Shown: one piece after another, positions 1 to 7,211 of the stretch
Numbering within the stretch: position 1 is the stretch's first letter
Layout of the letters: each line of letters begins with the position of its first letter
DNA from: Bacillus sp. B1-b2
GTDB taxonomy: Bacteria; Bacillota; Bacilli; Bacillales; Cytobacillaceae
Assembly (NCBI RefSeq): GCF_009183415.1
Contig: NZ_WEHU01000003.1
Coordinates: 220,842-284,841, forward strand
Direction of reading: 5' to 3'
Length of the DNA: 64,000 bases
Notes under the pieces: model-generated
What the model was told of the DNA's origin: nothing
The model's input: the letters and a program-made list of their open reading frames with translations, nothing else
The model's database searches: none
Made by a program: the position numbers and the translations under genes

Positions 1-700
1 TTAGTGTTCCTTGAGGAGAGAAACGTATGCCTGTTCGTTCTGGACCAATCTCTTCAACAACTGCTTTAGCAACTTCAATGGCAAATCTTGAGCGATTCTC
101 AATCGTTCCACCGTACGCATCCTGACGGTGATTAGCATTTTCACTTAAGAACTGTTGAATAAGGTAACCATTTGCTCCGTGGATTTCAACCCCATCTGCA
201 CCAGCTTCTACCGCTGCTCGTGCTGCTAGGCGAAACTCATTTACAACGTCCTTAATTTCTCCTTCACTCAACGCTCTAGGTGTAGGAATCTCCTTCATCC
301 CTTGTGCTGTAAATATTTCTACATTAGGCGCAATAGCTGAAGGGGCAACAGCTTGACGGTGATGAGGTGTATTGTCAGGATGTGAGACACGGCCTACATG
401 CATAAGTTGAACAAAGATACGTCCTCCTTCGTTATGCACTTTTGATGTTACCTTTTTCCACCCCTCAATGTGTGATTCTGTATAAATACCAGGTGTATTT
501 GTATAACCCTGACCATCCTCTGAGGGTTGAGTACCCTCACTTATTATTAAACCAACCGATGCACGCTGGCCGTAATAGTCAGCCGCCAAATCACTAGGTG
601 TTCCATCTGGAAGTGCTCTACTCCTTGTCATTGGTGCCATACCTAAACGGTTTTTTAGTTCTATATTTCCAATTCTGACTGATTCAAATAACTTGCTCAT
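1..700 (-). CDS. Old Yellow Enzyme family ene-reductase (partial, C-terminus cut by window edge)
   Basis: FMN-dependent NAD(P)H:flavin oxidoreductase that reduces activated C=C bonds or nitro compounds, expected in the cytoplasm. I translated it from the ATG at 700, which has an AGGAGG-type site just upstream. The N-terminus MSKLFESVRIGNIELKNR and the MAPMTRSRA segment are typical of the family. The motif GVEIHGANGYLIQQF carries the HxxN substrate-binding pair of NemA/xenobiotic-reductase types, followed by the YGGTIENR signature. About 233 of roughly 360 residues are present and the frame is still open at base 1. It lies 30 bp upstream of the alpha/beta hydrolase on the other side and both face the same way, so they may share regulation by the nearby TetR protein. 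The family is clear; the exact substrate is not. Confidence 0.93.
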   Translation of the reverse strand, partial: MSKLFESVRIGNIELKNRLGMAPMTRSRALPDGTPSDLAADYYGQRASVGLIISEGTQPSEDGQGYTNTPGIYTESHIEGWKKVTSKVHNEGGRIFVQLMHVGRVSHPDNTPHHRQAVAPSAIAPNVEIFTAQGMKEIPTPRALSEGEIKDVVNEFRLAARAAVEAGADGVEIHGANGYLIQQFLSENANHRQDAYGGTIENRSRFAIEVAKAVVEEIGPERTGIRFSPQGTL

Positions 701-733
701 ATTACTTCCTCCTTCTTAATGGTTATCAATTTT

Positions 734-1582
734 TTATAAAGATGTTGAATTCAGGAACGAATTGACGTTCTCAGCAAATAGTTCTGGAAATTGGAATAGG
801 TGTCCGTGACCAGAATCAGGATATATAATGAGTTGTGCTTTTGGTAAGTGCTCAGCTAAAATATAACTATTTTTGGTTGGAACCATAACATCGTTAGTAC
901 CATTTGTCACAAGCACAGGGGGTTTAATGTTCTGTAACCACTTGTAATCATTATTGGATTTTGGTTGAGACCACTTTGCCAAAGCCTTTAATTGGGCTTG
1001 TTGTACTTGATCAGAACTTTCAACCTTTTTCTGATTGATAATTCTTTGTAAAGATGCCATTCCCGCAGATTTACTTGTTTCAGTTGAACGGTAGAAGAAA
1101 AACATGAAGTCATCCAAAGCATTCTCTGCATTCCCACCGTGTCGACTCATTCTTTCAAATATTTCTGGCTCGGGATTAATTCCAGACTCAGGTCCAGTAC
1201 CTGCCATGATGATTCGTCTAATCAAATTCCCTTCTTGTAATGCCAATTCTTGTGCAACCATTCCACCAATTGAAAAACCGAGAATATCGACTTGATCTAA
1301 ACCAAGTGCTTTTATAAATTTCCCTGCATCTTGTGCCATCTCAGCAATCGTATCAGGTGTTTGTCCTTTCGTCTCACCAACCCCTTTGTTATCAAATAGG
1401 ATAACTGGACGTTCCTTCGCAATTGGACCAACCATATTAGGATCCCAATTTTCCATCGTTCCTCTAAAGTGAACTAGAAATACGACAGGTACTCCCGTTT
1501 TTTCACCAAACCTTCTATAAGCATAACTAGTACCTTCAACGTCAATAAATTCTGATTGAGCTGGTATGGTAAATGTCGTCAT
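734..1582 (-). CDS. alpha/beta hydrolase
   Basis: Serine hydrolase of the alpha/beta fold, about 282 aa. The nucleophile elbow is GFSIGG, the acid residue probably lies in the NGTNDVMVP segment, and the histidine is in DSGHGHLFQFPE near the C-terminus. The oxyanion region reads VHFRGTMENW. I chose the ATG at 1582, because GGAG lies 11 nt before it; the ATG eight codons upstream has no ribosome site. It precedes the ene-reductase in the direction of transcription, and the 33-bp gap suggests one operon. Two palindromes of the same design as those around the TetR gene lie between this gene and tetR, so TetR control is likely. The substrate is unknown; this group includes chloroperoxidase-like and esterase-like members. 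Confidence 0.88.
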   Translation of the reverse strand: MTTFTIPAQSEFIDVEGTSYAYRRFGEKTGVPVVFLVHFRGTMENWDPNMVGPIAKERPVILFDNKGVGETKGQTPDTIAEMAQDAGKFIKALGLDQVDILGFSIGGMVAQELALQEGNLIRRIIMAGTGPESGINPEPEIFERMSRHGGNAENALDDFMFFFYRSTETSKSAGMASLQRIINQKKVESSDQVQQAQLKALAKWSQPKSNNDYKWLQNIKPPVLVTNGTNDVMVPTKNSYILAEHLPKAQLIIYPDSGHGHLFQFPELFAENVNSFLNSTSL

Positions 1583-1644
1583 TTGAGTTACTTCTCCTTC
1601 GAACATTGAGTTCTAAATTTTTTAATATAAATTAGTTGAATGAA

Positions 1645-1676
1645 ATGCATTTTAGAATGTTCATTCTAAAATGCAT
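1645..1676. promoter_or_regulatory. perfect 15-bp inverted repeat, probable TetR operator
   Basis: Arms of 15 bp (ATGCATTTTAGAATG and its exact complement) are separated by TT. The core TTAGAATGTTCATTCTAA (1652-1669) has the same layout as the sites at 1738 and 2609. It sits about 60 bp upstream of the hydrolase start, where a repressor would block transcription. Sequence observation is certain; TetR binding is inferred. Confidence 0.7.
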
Positions 1677-1737
1677 GTAGAAATAAAGCTAACACGGTAT
1701 TTAAAGGGTCTGATTATAACCCTTTCTATTCACATTT

Positions 1738-1755
1738 CGAGAATGATTGTTCTCA
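1738..1755. promoter_or_regulatory. second copy of the TetR-type palindrome
   Basis: CGAGAATGATTGTTCTCA, an 18-bp imperfect palindrome with GAGAA/TTCTC arms, matches the spacing of the sites at 1652 and 2609. It lies just past the stop codon of the TetR gene. Confidence 0.6.
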
Positions 1756-1770
1756 AAAGAGTAAAAAAAA

Positions 1771-2346
1771 TTAATCTAATACCGAAAGTGTAATATCAAT
1801 AATATTATTTAATTTTTCTGTGTCATCGGTAGTTTTGGTTATAACGCGTAGACCTACTAAGGAATTATGAAGAAATTCCGATGTTTTTTTTGCATCATGA
1901 TGTTTAGATATTTCTCCAGCTTTTTGACCCTTTAGCACTAGATTATTTAGTAGTAATTCGGTCTTAGAAAAACTTTCCACTACCTTTTCTGCTGCTTGTT
2001 CATCATGTAATGACAACTCAACTGCCGTATTTACAGTCAAACATCCAATAAGTTGTTGTTTATCTCTGACAATTATCATATTAAATAATTGCCTGATAGC
2101 ATCTTTTACCGAATTCAGCTGGCTTACTTCATTCTCTATTCTAGTTGTTATTATTTCATTATAATGATCCAACGCTTTTATAAACAAAGTATGCTTGTCA
2201 CCAAATGTATCATATAAGCTACGACGATGGATACCCATATACTTTACTAAATCCTGCATGGAGGTTTTTTCATAGCCTTGTATCCAAAAAAGTTCCATAG
2301 CTTTTCGTAATACTTCATTTTCATCAAATTCTTTGTTTCTAGCCAT
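1771..2346 (-). CDS. TetR/AcrR family transcriptional regulator
   Basis: DNA-binding repressor of 191 aa. The N-terminal HTH occupies about residues 10-55: the segment KTSMQDLVKYMGIHRRSLYD is the helix-turn-helix and is followed by FGDKHTLF, the usual link to the ligand domain. The C-terminal part is all helical and diverged, as expected for an inducer-binding domain. No gene follows directly on its upstream side. Palindromes at 1645, 1738, 2609 and a half-site at 2675 suggest that it controls itself and the hydrolase/ene-reductase pair downstream. Such cassettes commonly respond to electrophiles or quinones, but the inducer cannot be read from the sequence. Confidence 0.92.
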   Translation of the reverse strand: MARNKEFDENEVLRKAMELFWIQGYEKTSMQDLVKYMGIHRRSLYDTFGDKHTLFIKALDHYNEIITTRIENEVSQLNSVKDAIRQLFNMIIVRDKQQLIGCLTVNTAVELSLHDEQAAEKVVESFSKTELLLNNLVLKGQKAGEISKHHDAKKTSEFLHNSLVGLRVITKTTDDTEKLNNIIDITLSVLD

Positions 2347-2608
2347 ATTACCATTTCCTTTGAGTAATCTTAGAGTAACCAGAAAATCTTTATGCTAACT
2401 GATAATCATCAATCAACAAGGTAAGAATATTGACTTTCTCGTCCCTCGCCAATAATATCATTTTAAGAATGAACAGTAAAGATTTGCTTAAAGAGTTACT
2501 ACTAAATTCTCCAATTTTGTATGAACTATACGTTTTACCAGCTTCCCCTCCTAAAAAGAGATTTTTAGATCTGTTTCTGTAACCTTGAGATAGTGTTAAG
2601 TAAGCTTT

Positions 2609-2692
2609 TTAGAATTATCGTTCTCATTATGGCAAAAAAGTAGTTAATAACCTTACAAATCTATAATACCATTTTGAGAACGATTGGTAAAG
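2609..2692. promoter_or_regulatory. TetR-type operator copy plus half-site upstream of tetR
   Basis: TTAGAATTATCGTTCTCA (2609-2626) is a third copy of the palindrome. TGAGAACGAT at 2675-2684 repeats one arm with no clear partner. Both lie 260-340 bp upstream of the TetR start. The rest of 2347-2990 shows no gene I can support; it is AT-rich with no long open frame of coding character. Confidence 0.55.
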
Positions 2693-2989
2693 AATAAATT
2701 TTGTTTTTTTTAAAATCATTAGGCGATAAGAAAAAAAGGCATAATTTTATATTCCATAATACAGTTTAAAAATTCATTCTATAACATATGAACACTAAAC
2801 CTTTTTAATTTGAATGAAGAGTTTAAATTCTTATTCAACAAAACTCCCTCAATAAACAAACACTTATCTTTTAAATACTCAGTTTCTCTCAATATTTCTA
2901 CATAAGTTGTTTAGTCTAATAGATTTGGTTAGTAAGAAAAGAGTCCAATCAAGCAGTTTACGAGAAAAATGAGCGCAAGAAACTAGCCA

Positions 2990-3253
2990 ACCTTCGGTAA
3001 TTTCCTAAAAGTTGGAAGATTAGGTATGTACGCACCAATGGATGTCCACATATCTTATGGGGATCTCCCCTCCCAAGTCTCACAGAGTCTTCGCTCCTAC
3101 ATTCCTTCGTTCAACCTTTATATAAGGTGGATGTCGGTCATGCTGCCCCACAGGATCTATGTCCTTACGTTAGTTGCGTTGTCAACTAATCCCATGCTGA
3201 TTTTGTCCGTTCATCTTTTCAAATCTATTTGTTAATCGTTAGTTTAATAGTGA
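2990..3253 (-). other. non-coding flank of the IS110-like relic
   Basis: About 260 bp between the transposase-relic stop codon and unrelated AT-rich DNA. The composition is less AT-rich than the surroundings and it contains paired segments such as CCAACCTT near 2990 and AAAGTTGG near 3010. IS110 family elements carry a structured non-coding end (the bridge RNA region), placed 3' of the gene in the IS1111 group. Whether this stretch is such an end is inference; the element boundaries were not located. Confidence 0.3.
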
Positions 3254-3480
3254 TTAAGCTGCTACTGGTTCTTGGATAAATGCATGCATATGGGGGATGT
3301 CCTTCAACATTTTCTCCTCTTGAAACATAAAATGTTTCTTACCAATAGAGAAGAGTATACGGATGAGCTTATTACACAAAACAATTAAAGACTGCATCTT
3401 TTTAACGGATTGTCTGGTCTCGTTGTGTAGTAATGATATAGGGCTTTAAAGGCTTTGTAATAAGAATTTAGATTATAGTG
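3254..3480 (-). pseudogene. C-terminal relic of an IS110 family transposase
   Basis: The minus strand encodes YYKAFKALYHYYTTRPDNPL in one frame and then KKMQSLIVLCNKLIRILF in the next, ending at a stop codon at 3254. Together they resemble the C-terminus of IS110-type transposases (RPDNPLKKMQ, NKLIRI). The frame changes inside the A-run at about 3400-3408, where one base appears to be missing. Upstream of about 3480 the similarity ends, so only some 75 codons remain. It cannot encode a working transposase. Confidence 0.6.
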
Positions 3481-3582
3481 TAATATATATATTCATTTCT
3501 CTTTAATAGACATAATTTTCTCCAATAAAATATCCAGATTACATAAATCCGGATACAATATAACTTTTTATTAATATATATT

Positions 3583-5325
3583 TTAAACAGCACTAGTAAT
3601 TGTTTGTTGGTTAACTAATTTTTGATACAATGCGTTTGTATTGTAAAGTTCACCATGAGAACCGAACCCTGTTACTTTTCCATCTTGAATTACTATTATC
3701 CGATCAGCATCCATGATGGTTGATAATCTGTGGGCTATAATTATAGTTGTTCTATCTTTCATCAAATTATTCAAGGCTTCTTGGACTAGTGCCTCAGAGT
3801 GCCCATCTAAATGAGCGGTTGCTTCATCTAATAATAATACTTGAGGTTCTCTTAGAATAGCTCTAGCAATTACAATTCTCTGTTTTTGCCCCCCTGATAA
3901 ACGAATACCTCTTTCTCCTACTTCTGTATCTATTCCCTTAGGTAGAGAAGTAATAAAAGAGTCTAAATTTGCCTTTTTTAATGCATTAAAAATTTCCTGT
4001 TCTCCTATTTCTTTCTTTATCCCATATACCAAATTAGCCCTAATACTACCTTCCATAACAGGTGTGTCTTGACTAACATATGCGATTTTTTCTCTCCAGT
4101 CATTTAAGTTATAAGAGTAAATTGACTTACCTTTATAAAGTATGTCGCCTCTGTCTAAAACATAAAAACGTTCTAATAAGGAAAACAAAGTTGTTTTTCC
4201 TACTCCGCTTTCACCAACTATTGCGGTTCTTTGTCCTTCTTTGGCAGTAAAGCAAATATCCCTTATTATTTCTCTTTTTTTATCGTAGGAGAATCCAACA
4301 TTTAAAAAGGTTATTCCACTTTCATTCTTTTCTTCCAAACTCTTATAGTTAGATGTAATAGTATCTTCAAGATCTTCTTCAAAAAGAGCATGCACTCGCT
4401 CGGTTGCACCCATTGCTTTTTGGAATTGAGTAAAGAATTGAGCCATTTTAGTTATGGGTGTTACTATTTGAAATATATAAAAAACTATAGCTACTAAAGC
4501 CCCAGCGGACATAGCACCAGTTGCTACTTGGTATCCTCCATATCCAAAAATACATACTAATACCATTAGTATTGCTGTTGTAATGAGAGGTGATACTATT
4601 GCAATAATTTTTCCTGTTTCCAAACCGTGGCTATACAACTTTTCAGCTCGTCTTCCTCCCTGAATAGCTTCTTCATTTTCTGCAACGGAGAACTTAACCA
4701 TCCGAACATCACTAAGAACTCTCCCTAAATCTCCCTGAAATGCTGCGGTTTCCCTTTGCAAATTATTAGATACATGATACATCTTCTTTCCTAATGGTGT
4801 TAGAATTAAATAAGTGAGAGGGAAAACTAGTAAAAAGATGATAGCAACTTTCCACTCTATAGTAAAAAGAATAATGAGAGAACCTAAGATAGTTATGGAA
4901 CCAGTAAAAAACGGAATTAAATGGTTAACAAAGAAATTATTCATAACTACTGTATCATTTGTAATTCTACTCATAATTTCACCTGAGTTATTAGAATCAA
5001 AGAACTTAATTGGGAACTTTACGACTCTCCTCCATAAATCCTCTCTAATTAGCATGACTATTTTCTCTCCTATATATATCATCATATAGAGGGAAATCCC
5101 AGAAAGTGAAACTTGGAGAATAAAAACTAATAATAAGCCAATAAGAATGAAGAAATTGAAATCATTTAATACTAACTTGTCCACTAGATCCATTGAGACT
5201 ATAGGTATTATAAGAGATACACCGGTTTGTATAACTGCTAATAGAATTGCTATACTAATTACCCAACCAGATGGCCTATATCTATTTAAAATATCAAAAA
5301 ACTGTTTTGGTGATAGAGTTTTCAT
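3583..5325 (-). CDS. ABC transporter, MsbA/BmrA-like half-transporter (putative lanthipeptide exporter, LanT-like)
   Basis: A 580-aa fused membrane plus ATPase half-transporter that would work as a homodimer in the membrane. Residues about 20-300 hold six membrane helices; the ATPase has Walker A GESGVGKTT, signature LSGGQKQR, Walker B VLLLDEAT and the H-loop IIAHR. There is no N-terminal C39 peptidase domain, in contrast to LanT of class II systems. It is the last gene of the lanthipeptide operon, 112 bp after the methyltransferase. The position suggests export of the modified peptide, with leader removal left to the separate M16 pair. The ribosome site before ATG 5325 is weak (GGAT). Function as exporter is inferred from context; the family is certain. 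Confidence 0.9.
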   Translation of the reverse strand: MKTLSPKQFFDILNRYRPSGWVISIAILLAVIQTGVSLIIPIVSMDLVDKLVLNDFNFFILIGLLLVFILQVSLSGISLYMMIYIGEKIVMLIREDLWRRVVKFPIKFFDSNNSGEIMSRITNDTVVMNNFFVNHLIPFFTGSITILGSLIILFTIEWKVAIIFLLVFPLTYLILTPLGKKMYHVSNNLQRETAAFQGDLGRVLSDVRMVKFSVAENEEAIQGGRRAEKLYSHGLETGKIIAIVSPLITTAILMVLVCIFGYGGYQVATGAMSAGALVAIVFYIFQIVTPITKMAQFFTQFQKAMGATERVHALFEEDLEDTITSNYKSLEEKNESGITFLNVGFSYDKKREIIRDICFTAKEGQRTAIVGESGVGKTTLFSLLERFYVLDRGDILYKGKSIYSYNLNDWREKIAYVSQDTPVMEGSIRANLVYGIKKEIGEQEIFNALKKANLDSFITSLPKGIDTEVGERGIRLSGGQKQRIVIARAILREPQVLLLDEATAHLDGHSEALVQEALNNLMKDRTTIIIAHRLSTIMDADRIIVIQDGKVTGFGSHGELYNTNALYQKLVNQQTITSAV

Positions 5326-5437
5326 AATTATACTATCCTTATTTAGAATTTTAATAATTGACAGAGTATAAGATTATATTAAAATTTTAGAGACATATAA
5401 AACAAATATCTTTTATTATGCTACGTACCAGATTAAA

Positions 5438-6268
5438 TTACTTTTTTCTAAGAACAACCGCAAAACAATCACTATTTTCTTCGTACTCTCCACCATTCAC
5501 ATCGGCATAGACTTTTTCTATAATAAATCCAGCTTCAGTGACTTCCTTTTCTAGATCAGGAATACTAAAATATTGATTCCAATAATTATAATTCACTAAA
5601 TCTCCATTATCGAAAGCTAATATATTTTTCACCAAAGAAACTTTATTTGGGTACTTTAATGACGCAAACAAAGTCAAATGTTCCTTTTGTGAAAACAAAT
5701 CGTTAGCTGAAAGTCCCCATAATAAATTTTGTTCAAACTTTTCATAGCTATTATCGGAGAGTACATCTAATAAAACTAACCCATCAGGCTTAAGTCCCTT
5801 ATATATATTATTTAAGATTTTTTTTCTCTTAGTTTGATCAAAACTTCCATATAACTCATAAATTAATAAAGCTATATCAAATTCATTTTGAAAATTTAGC
5901 TTTGTCATATCTTCGTACAAATAATCTATCAATAGATTATTCTTTTTAGCTTCTTCTATGGCATAGTTTATAGAGTTTCGATTAAAATCTACTCCAACAA
6001 CTTTATAGCCTGACTTAGCTAAACCTTGAGAGTATAATCCAGGACCACACCCCAAATCAATAACCCTTTTATAACTCTCTGGAGGGGCAATATTTTTTAT
6101 AAATTGAATTGTCTCATGAATGAATTCTGTACTTTTGCTTCCTCCAGGTATATTCTCGTCTAAGTGAGTCTTCAAAACAAGCTCTGCTCTATCTGGATCA
6201 AGCCAAATCTCTTGTGTACCTTCTTCAAATGGCATTGGATTTTTTGCTAGTTCTAATAGTCCTTTCAA
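5438..6268 (-). CDS. class I SAM-dependent methyltransferase of the lanthipeptide locus
   Basis: A 276-aa methyltransferase. SAM motif I is VIDLGCGPGLYSQG (around residue 90), followed by the acidic VGVDFNRNS strand and the LLDVLSDNS region. The start is TTG at 6268 with AGGTGA a few bases upstream; no ATG gives a better site. It lies between the precursor array and the exporter on the same strand. Location suggests that it methylates the peptide, for example at its N-terminus or C-terminus, but small-molecule substrates cannot be excluded. A stem-loop at 6316-6365 separates it from the array and might lower its expression relative to the precursors. Confidence 0.85.
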   Translation of the reverse strand: MKGLLELAKNPMPFEEGTQEIWLDPDRAELVLKTHLDENIPGGSKSTEFIHETIQFIKNIAPPESYKRVIDLGCGPGLYSQGLAKSGYKVVGVDFNRNSINYAIEEAKKNNLLIDYLYEDMTKLNFQNEFDIALLIYELYGSFDQTKRKKILNNIYKGLKPDGLVLLDVLSDNSYEKFEQNLLWGLSANDLFSQKEHLTLFASLKYPNKVSLVKNILAFDNGDLVNYNYWNQYFSIPDLEKEVTEAGFIIEKVYADVNGGEYEENSDCFAVVLRKK

Positions 6269-6315
6269 TTCATCACCTTCAATATTTAATATTCTAAAAT
6301 TCTATAACAAATAAA

Positions 6316-6365
6316 CTTACCGGACGCATAATCATAATCAATAATGCGCCCAGAAAAAAAGTAAG
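6316..6365 (-). other. stem-loop between precursor array and methyltransferase
   Basis: GGACGCAT and ATGCGCC can pair, with an outer CTTAC/GTAAG pair around them. On the transcribed minus strand the T-run precedes the stem, so it is not a normal intrinsic terminator. It may be an RNA processing or stabilising structure that protects the precursor messages. The sequence TCCGGTAA next to it is shared with the spacers of the array. Confidence 0.35.
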
Positions 6366-6443
6366 TAGATATTCTCTTGACCATTAAATAATTCTTTGTT
6401 AATGTTAAAGTAATTCTATATATTAATGCATGCAATAAATAAT

Positions 6444-6581
6444 TTAGCAATGATTACTTATCGATGAAACAAACACACTAGTTAACGTAGTTGACCATGT
6501 TGTAGTTATTGTTCCATCCACTGCTTGGCCCTTACCTTCAGTGTCATGAGTCAATTTTTGCAAGTCTAATACTGATTTCAT
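6444..6581 (-). CDS. class III lanthipeptide precursor, copy 1 (promoter-distal)
   Basis: A 45-aa precursor that starts at ATG 6581, behind GGAGGAGGTGAG. The leader begins MKSVLDLQKLTHDTEG and contains the LDLQ helix motif recognised by class III synthetases. The Ser/Thr-rich C-terminal region ends in SSISNHC, which reads S-x2-S-x2-C, the spacing needed for a labionin or lanthionine ring, with Cys as the last residue. This copy differs from the others by Ile instead of Val at position 25. It is followed by TAA and 175 bp later by the methyltransferase. It is too short for routine gene calling. Identification rests on the leader motif, the ring motif and the neighbouring LanKC gene. Confidence 0.9.
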   Translation of the reverse strand: MKSVLDLQKLTHDTEGKGQAVDGTITTTWSTTLTSVFVSSISNHC

Positions 6582-6624
6582 TTTTCTCACCTCCTCCATG
6601 AATTTACTTTTTACCGGAGAAGGA

Positions 6625-6762
6625 TTAGCAATGATTGCTTATTGATGAAACAAACACACTAGTTAACGTAGTTGACCATGTTGTAGTTACTGTTCCATCC
6701 ACTGCTTGGCCCTTACCTTCAGTGTCATGAGTCAATTTTTGCAAGTCTAATACTGATTTCAT
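6625..6762 (-). CDS. class III lanthipeptide precursor, copy 2
   Basis: A 45-aa precursor, ATG 6762, with the same GGAGGAGGTGAG site. The protein has Val25 and is otherwise identical to copy 1; it matches copies 3 and 4 exactly. Leader motif LDLQ at residues 5-8; ring motif SxxSxxC at residues 39-45. Confidence 0.9.
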   Translation of the reverse strand: MKSVLDLQKLTHDTEGKGQAVDGTVTTTWSTTLTSVFVSSISNHC

Positions 6763-6805
6763 TTTTCTCACCTCCTCCATGAATTTACTTTTTACCGGAG
6801 AAGGA

Positions 6806-6943
6806 TTAGCAATGATTGCTTATTGATGAAACAAACACACTAGTTAACGTAGTTGACCATGTTGTAGTTACTGTTCCATCCACTGCTTGGCCCTTACCTT
6901 CAGTGTCATGAGTCAATTTTTGCAAGTCTAATACTGATTTCAT
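6806..6943 (-). CDS. class III lanthipeptide precursor, copy 3
   Basis: A 45-aa precursor, ATG 6943, with its own GGAGGAGGTGAG site. Protein identical to copies 2 and 4. Eleven or twelve Ser/Thr residues follow position 23 but there is only one Cys (45), so at most one ring can form per peptide. Confidence 0.9.
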   Translation of the reverse strand: MKSVLDLQKLTHDTEGKGQAVDGTVTTTWSTTLTSVFVSSISNHC

Positions 6944-6986
6944 TTTTCTCACCTCCTCCATAAATTTACTTTTTACCGGAGAAGGA

Positions 6987-7124
6987 TTAGCAATGATTGC
7001 TTATTGATGAAACAAACACACTAGTTAATGTAGTTGACCATGTTGTAGTTACTGTTCCATCCACTGCTTGGCCCTTACCTTCAGTGTCATGAGTCAATTT
7101 TTGCAAGTCTAGTACTGATTTCAT
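6987..7124 (-). CDS. class III lanthipeptide precursor, copy 4 (first behind LanKC)
   Basis: A 45-aa precursor, ATG 7124, preceded by AAAGGAGGTGAGAAA, which differs from the other copies because it lies outside the repeat. The protein is identical to copies 2 and 3; two silent changes (CTA for TTA at Leu5 and ACA for ACG in the core) show that it is the most diverged at DNA level. It starts 87 bp after the LanKC stop codon. Confidence 0.9.
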   Translation of the reverse strand: MKSVLDLQKLTHDTEGKGQAVDGTVTTTWSTTLTSVFVSSISNHC

Positions 7125-7211
7125 TTTCTCACCTCCTTTAAAGAATTACTTAATTTTATTTTGTATTCTAATGATTATTAATTTACTGCTTGAAGGTACT
7201 TAAACTAGAAC

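Larger units (their letters stand above)
6444..7137 (-). repeat. four-unit 181-bp tandem array carrying the precursor genes
   Basis: The unit is 138 bp of coding sequence plus a 43-bp spacer that includes the ribosome site. Starts repeat at exactly 181-bp steps (6581, 6762, 6943, 7124). Only a few base differences separate the units, mostly silent, which points to recent amplification or ongoing gene conversion. Confidence 0.95.

Noticed and set aside
3026..3235. 69-codon plus-strand open frame
   Set aside because: No ribosome site, no protein-like pattern, and it lies in the non-coding flank of the IS110 relic.
6444..7137. Direct repeats with regular spacing, possible CRISPR or satellite
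   Set aside because: The 181-bp units each encode the same leader/core peptide with a ribosome site; the spacers are also conserved, unlike CRISPR spacers.
7125..7211. Separate promoter for the precursor array
   Set aside because: The gap is AT-rich, but no convincing -35/-10 pair was seen; co-transcription with lanKC is simpler.
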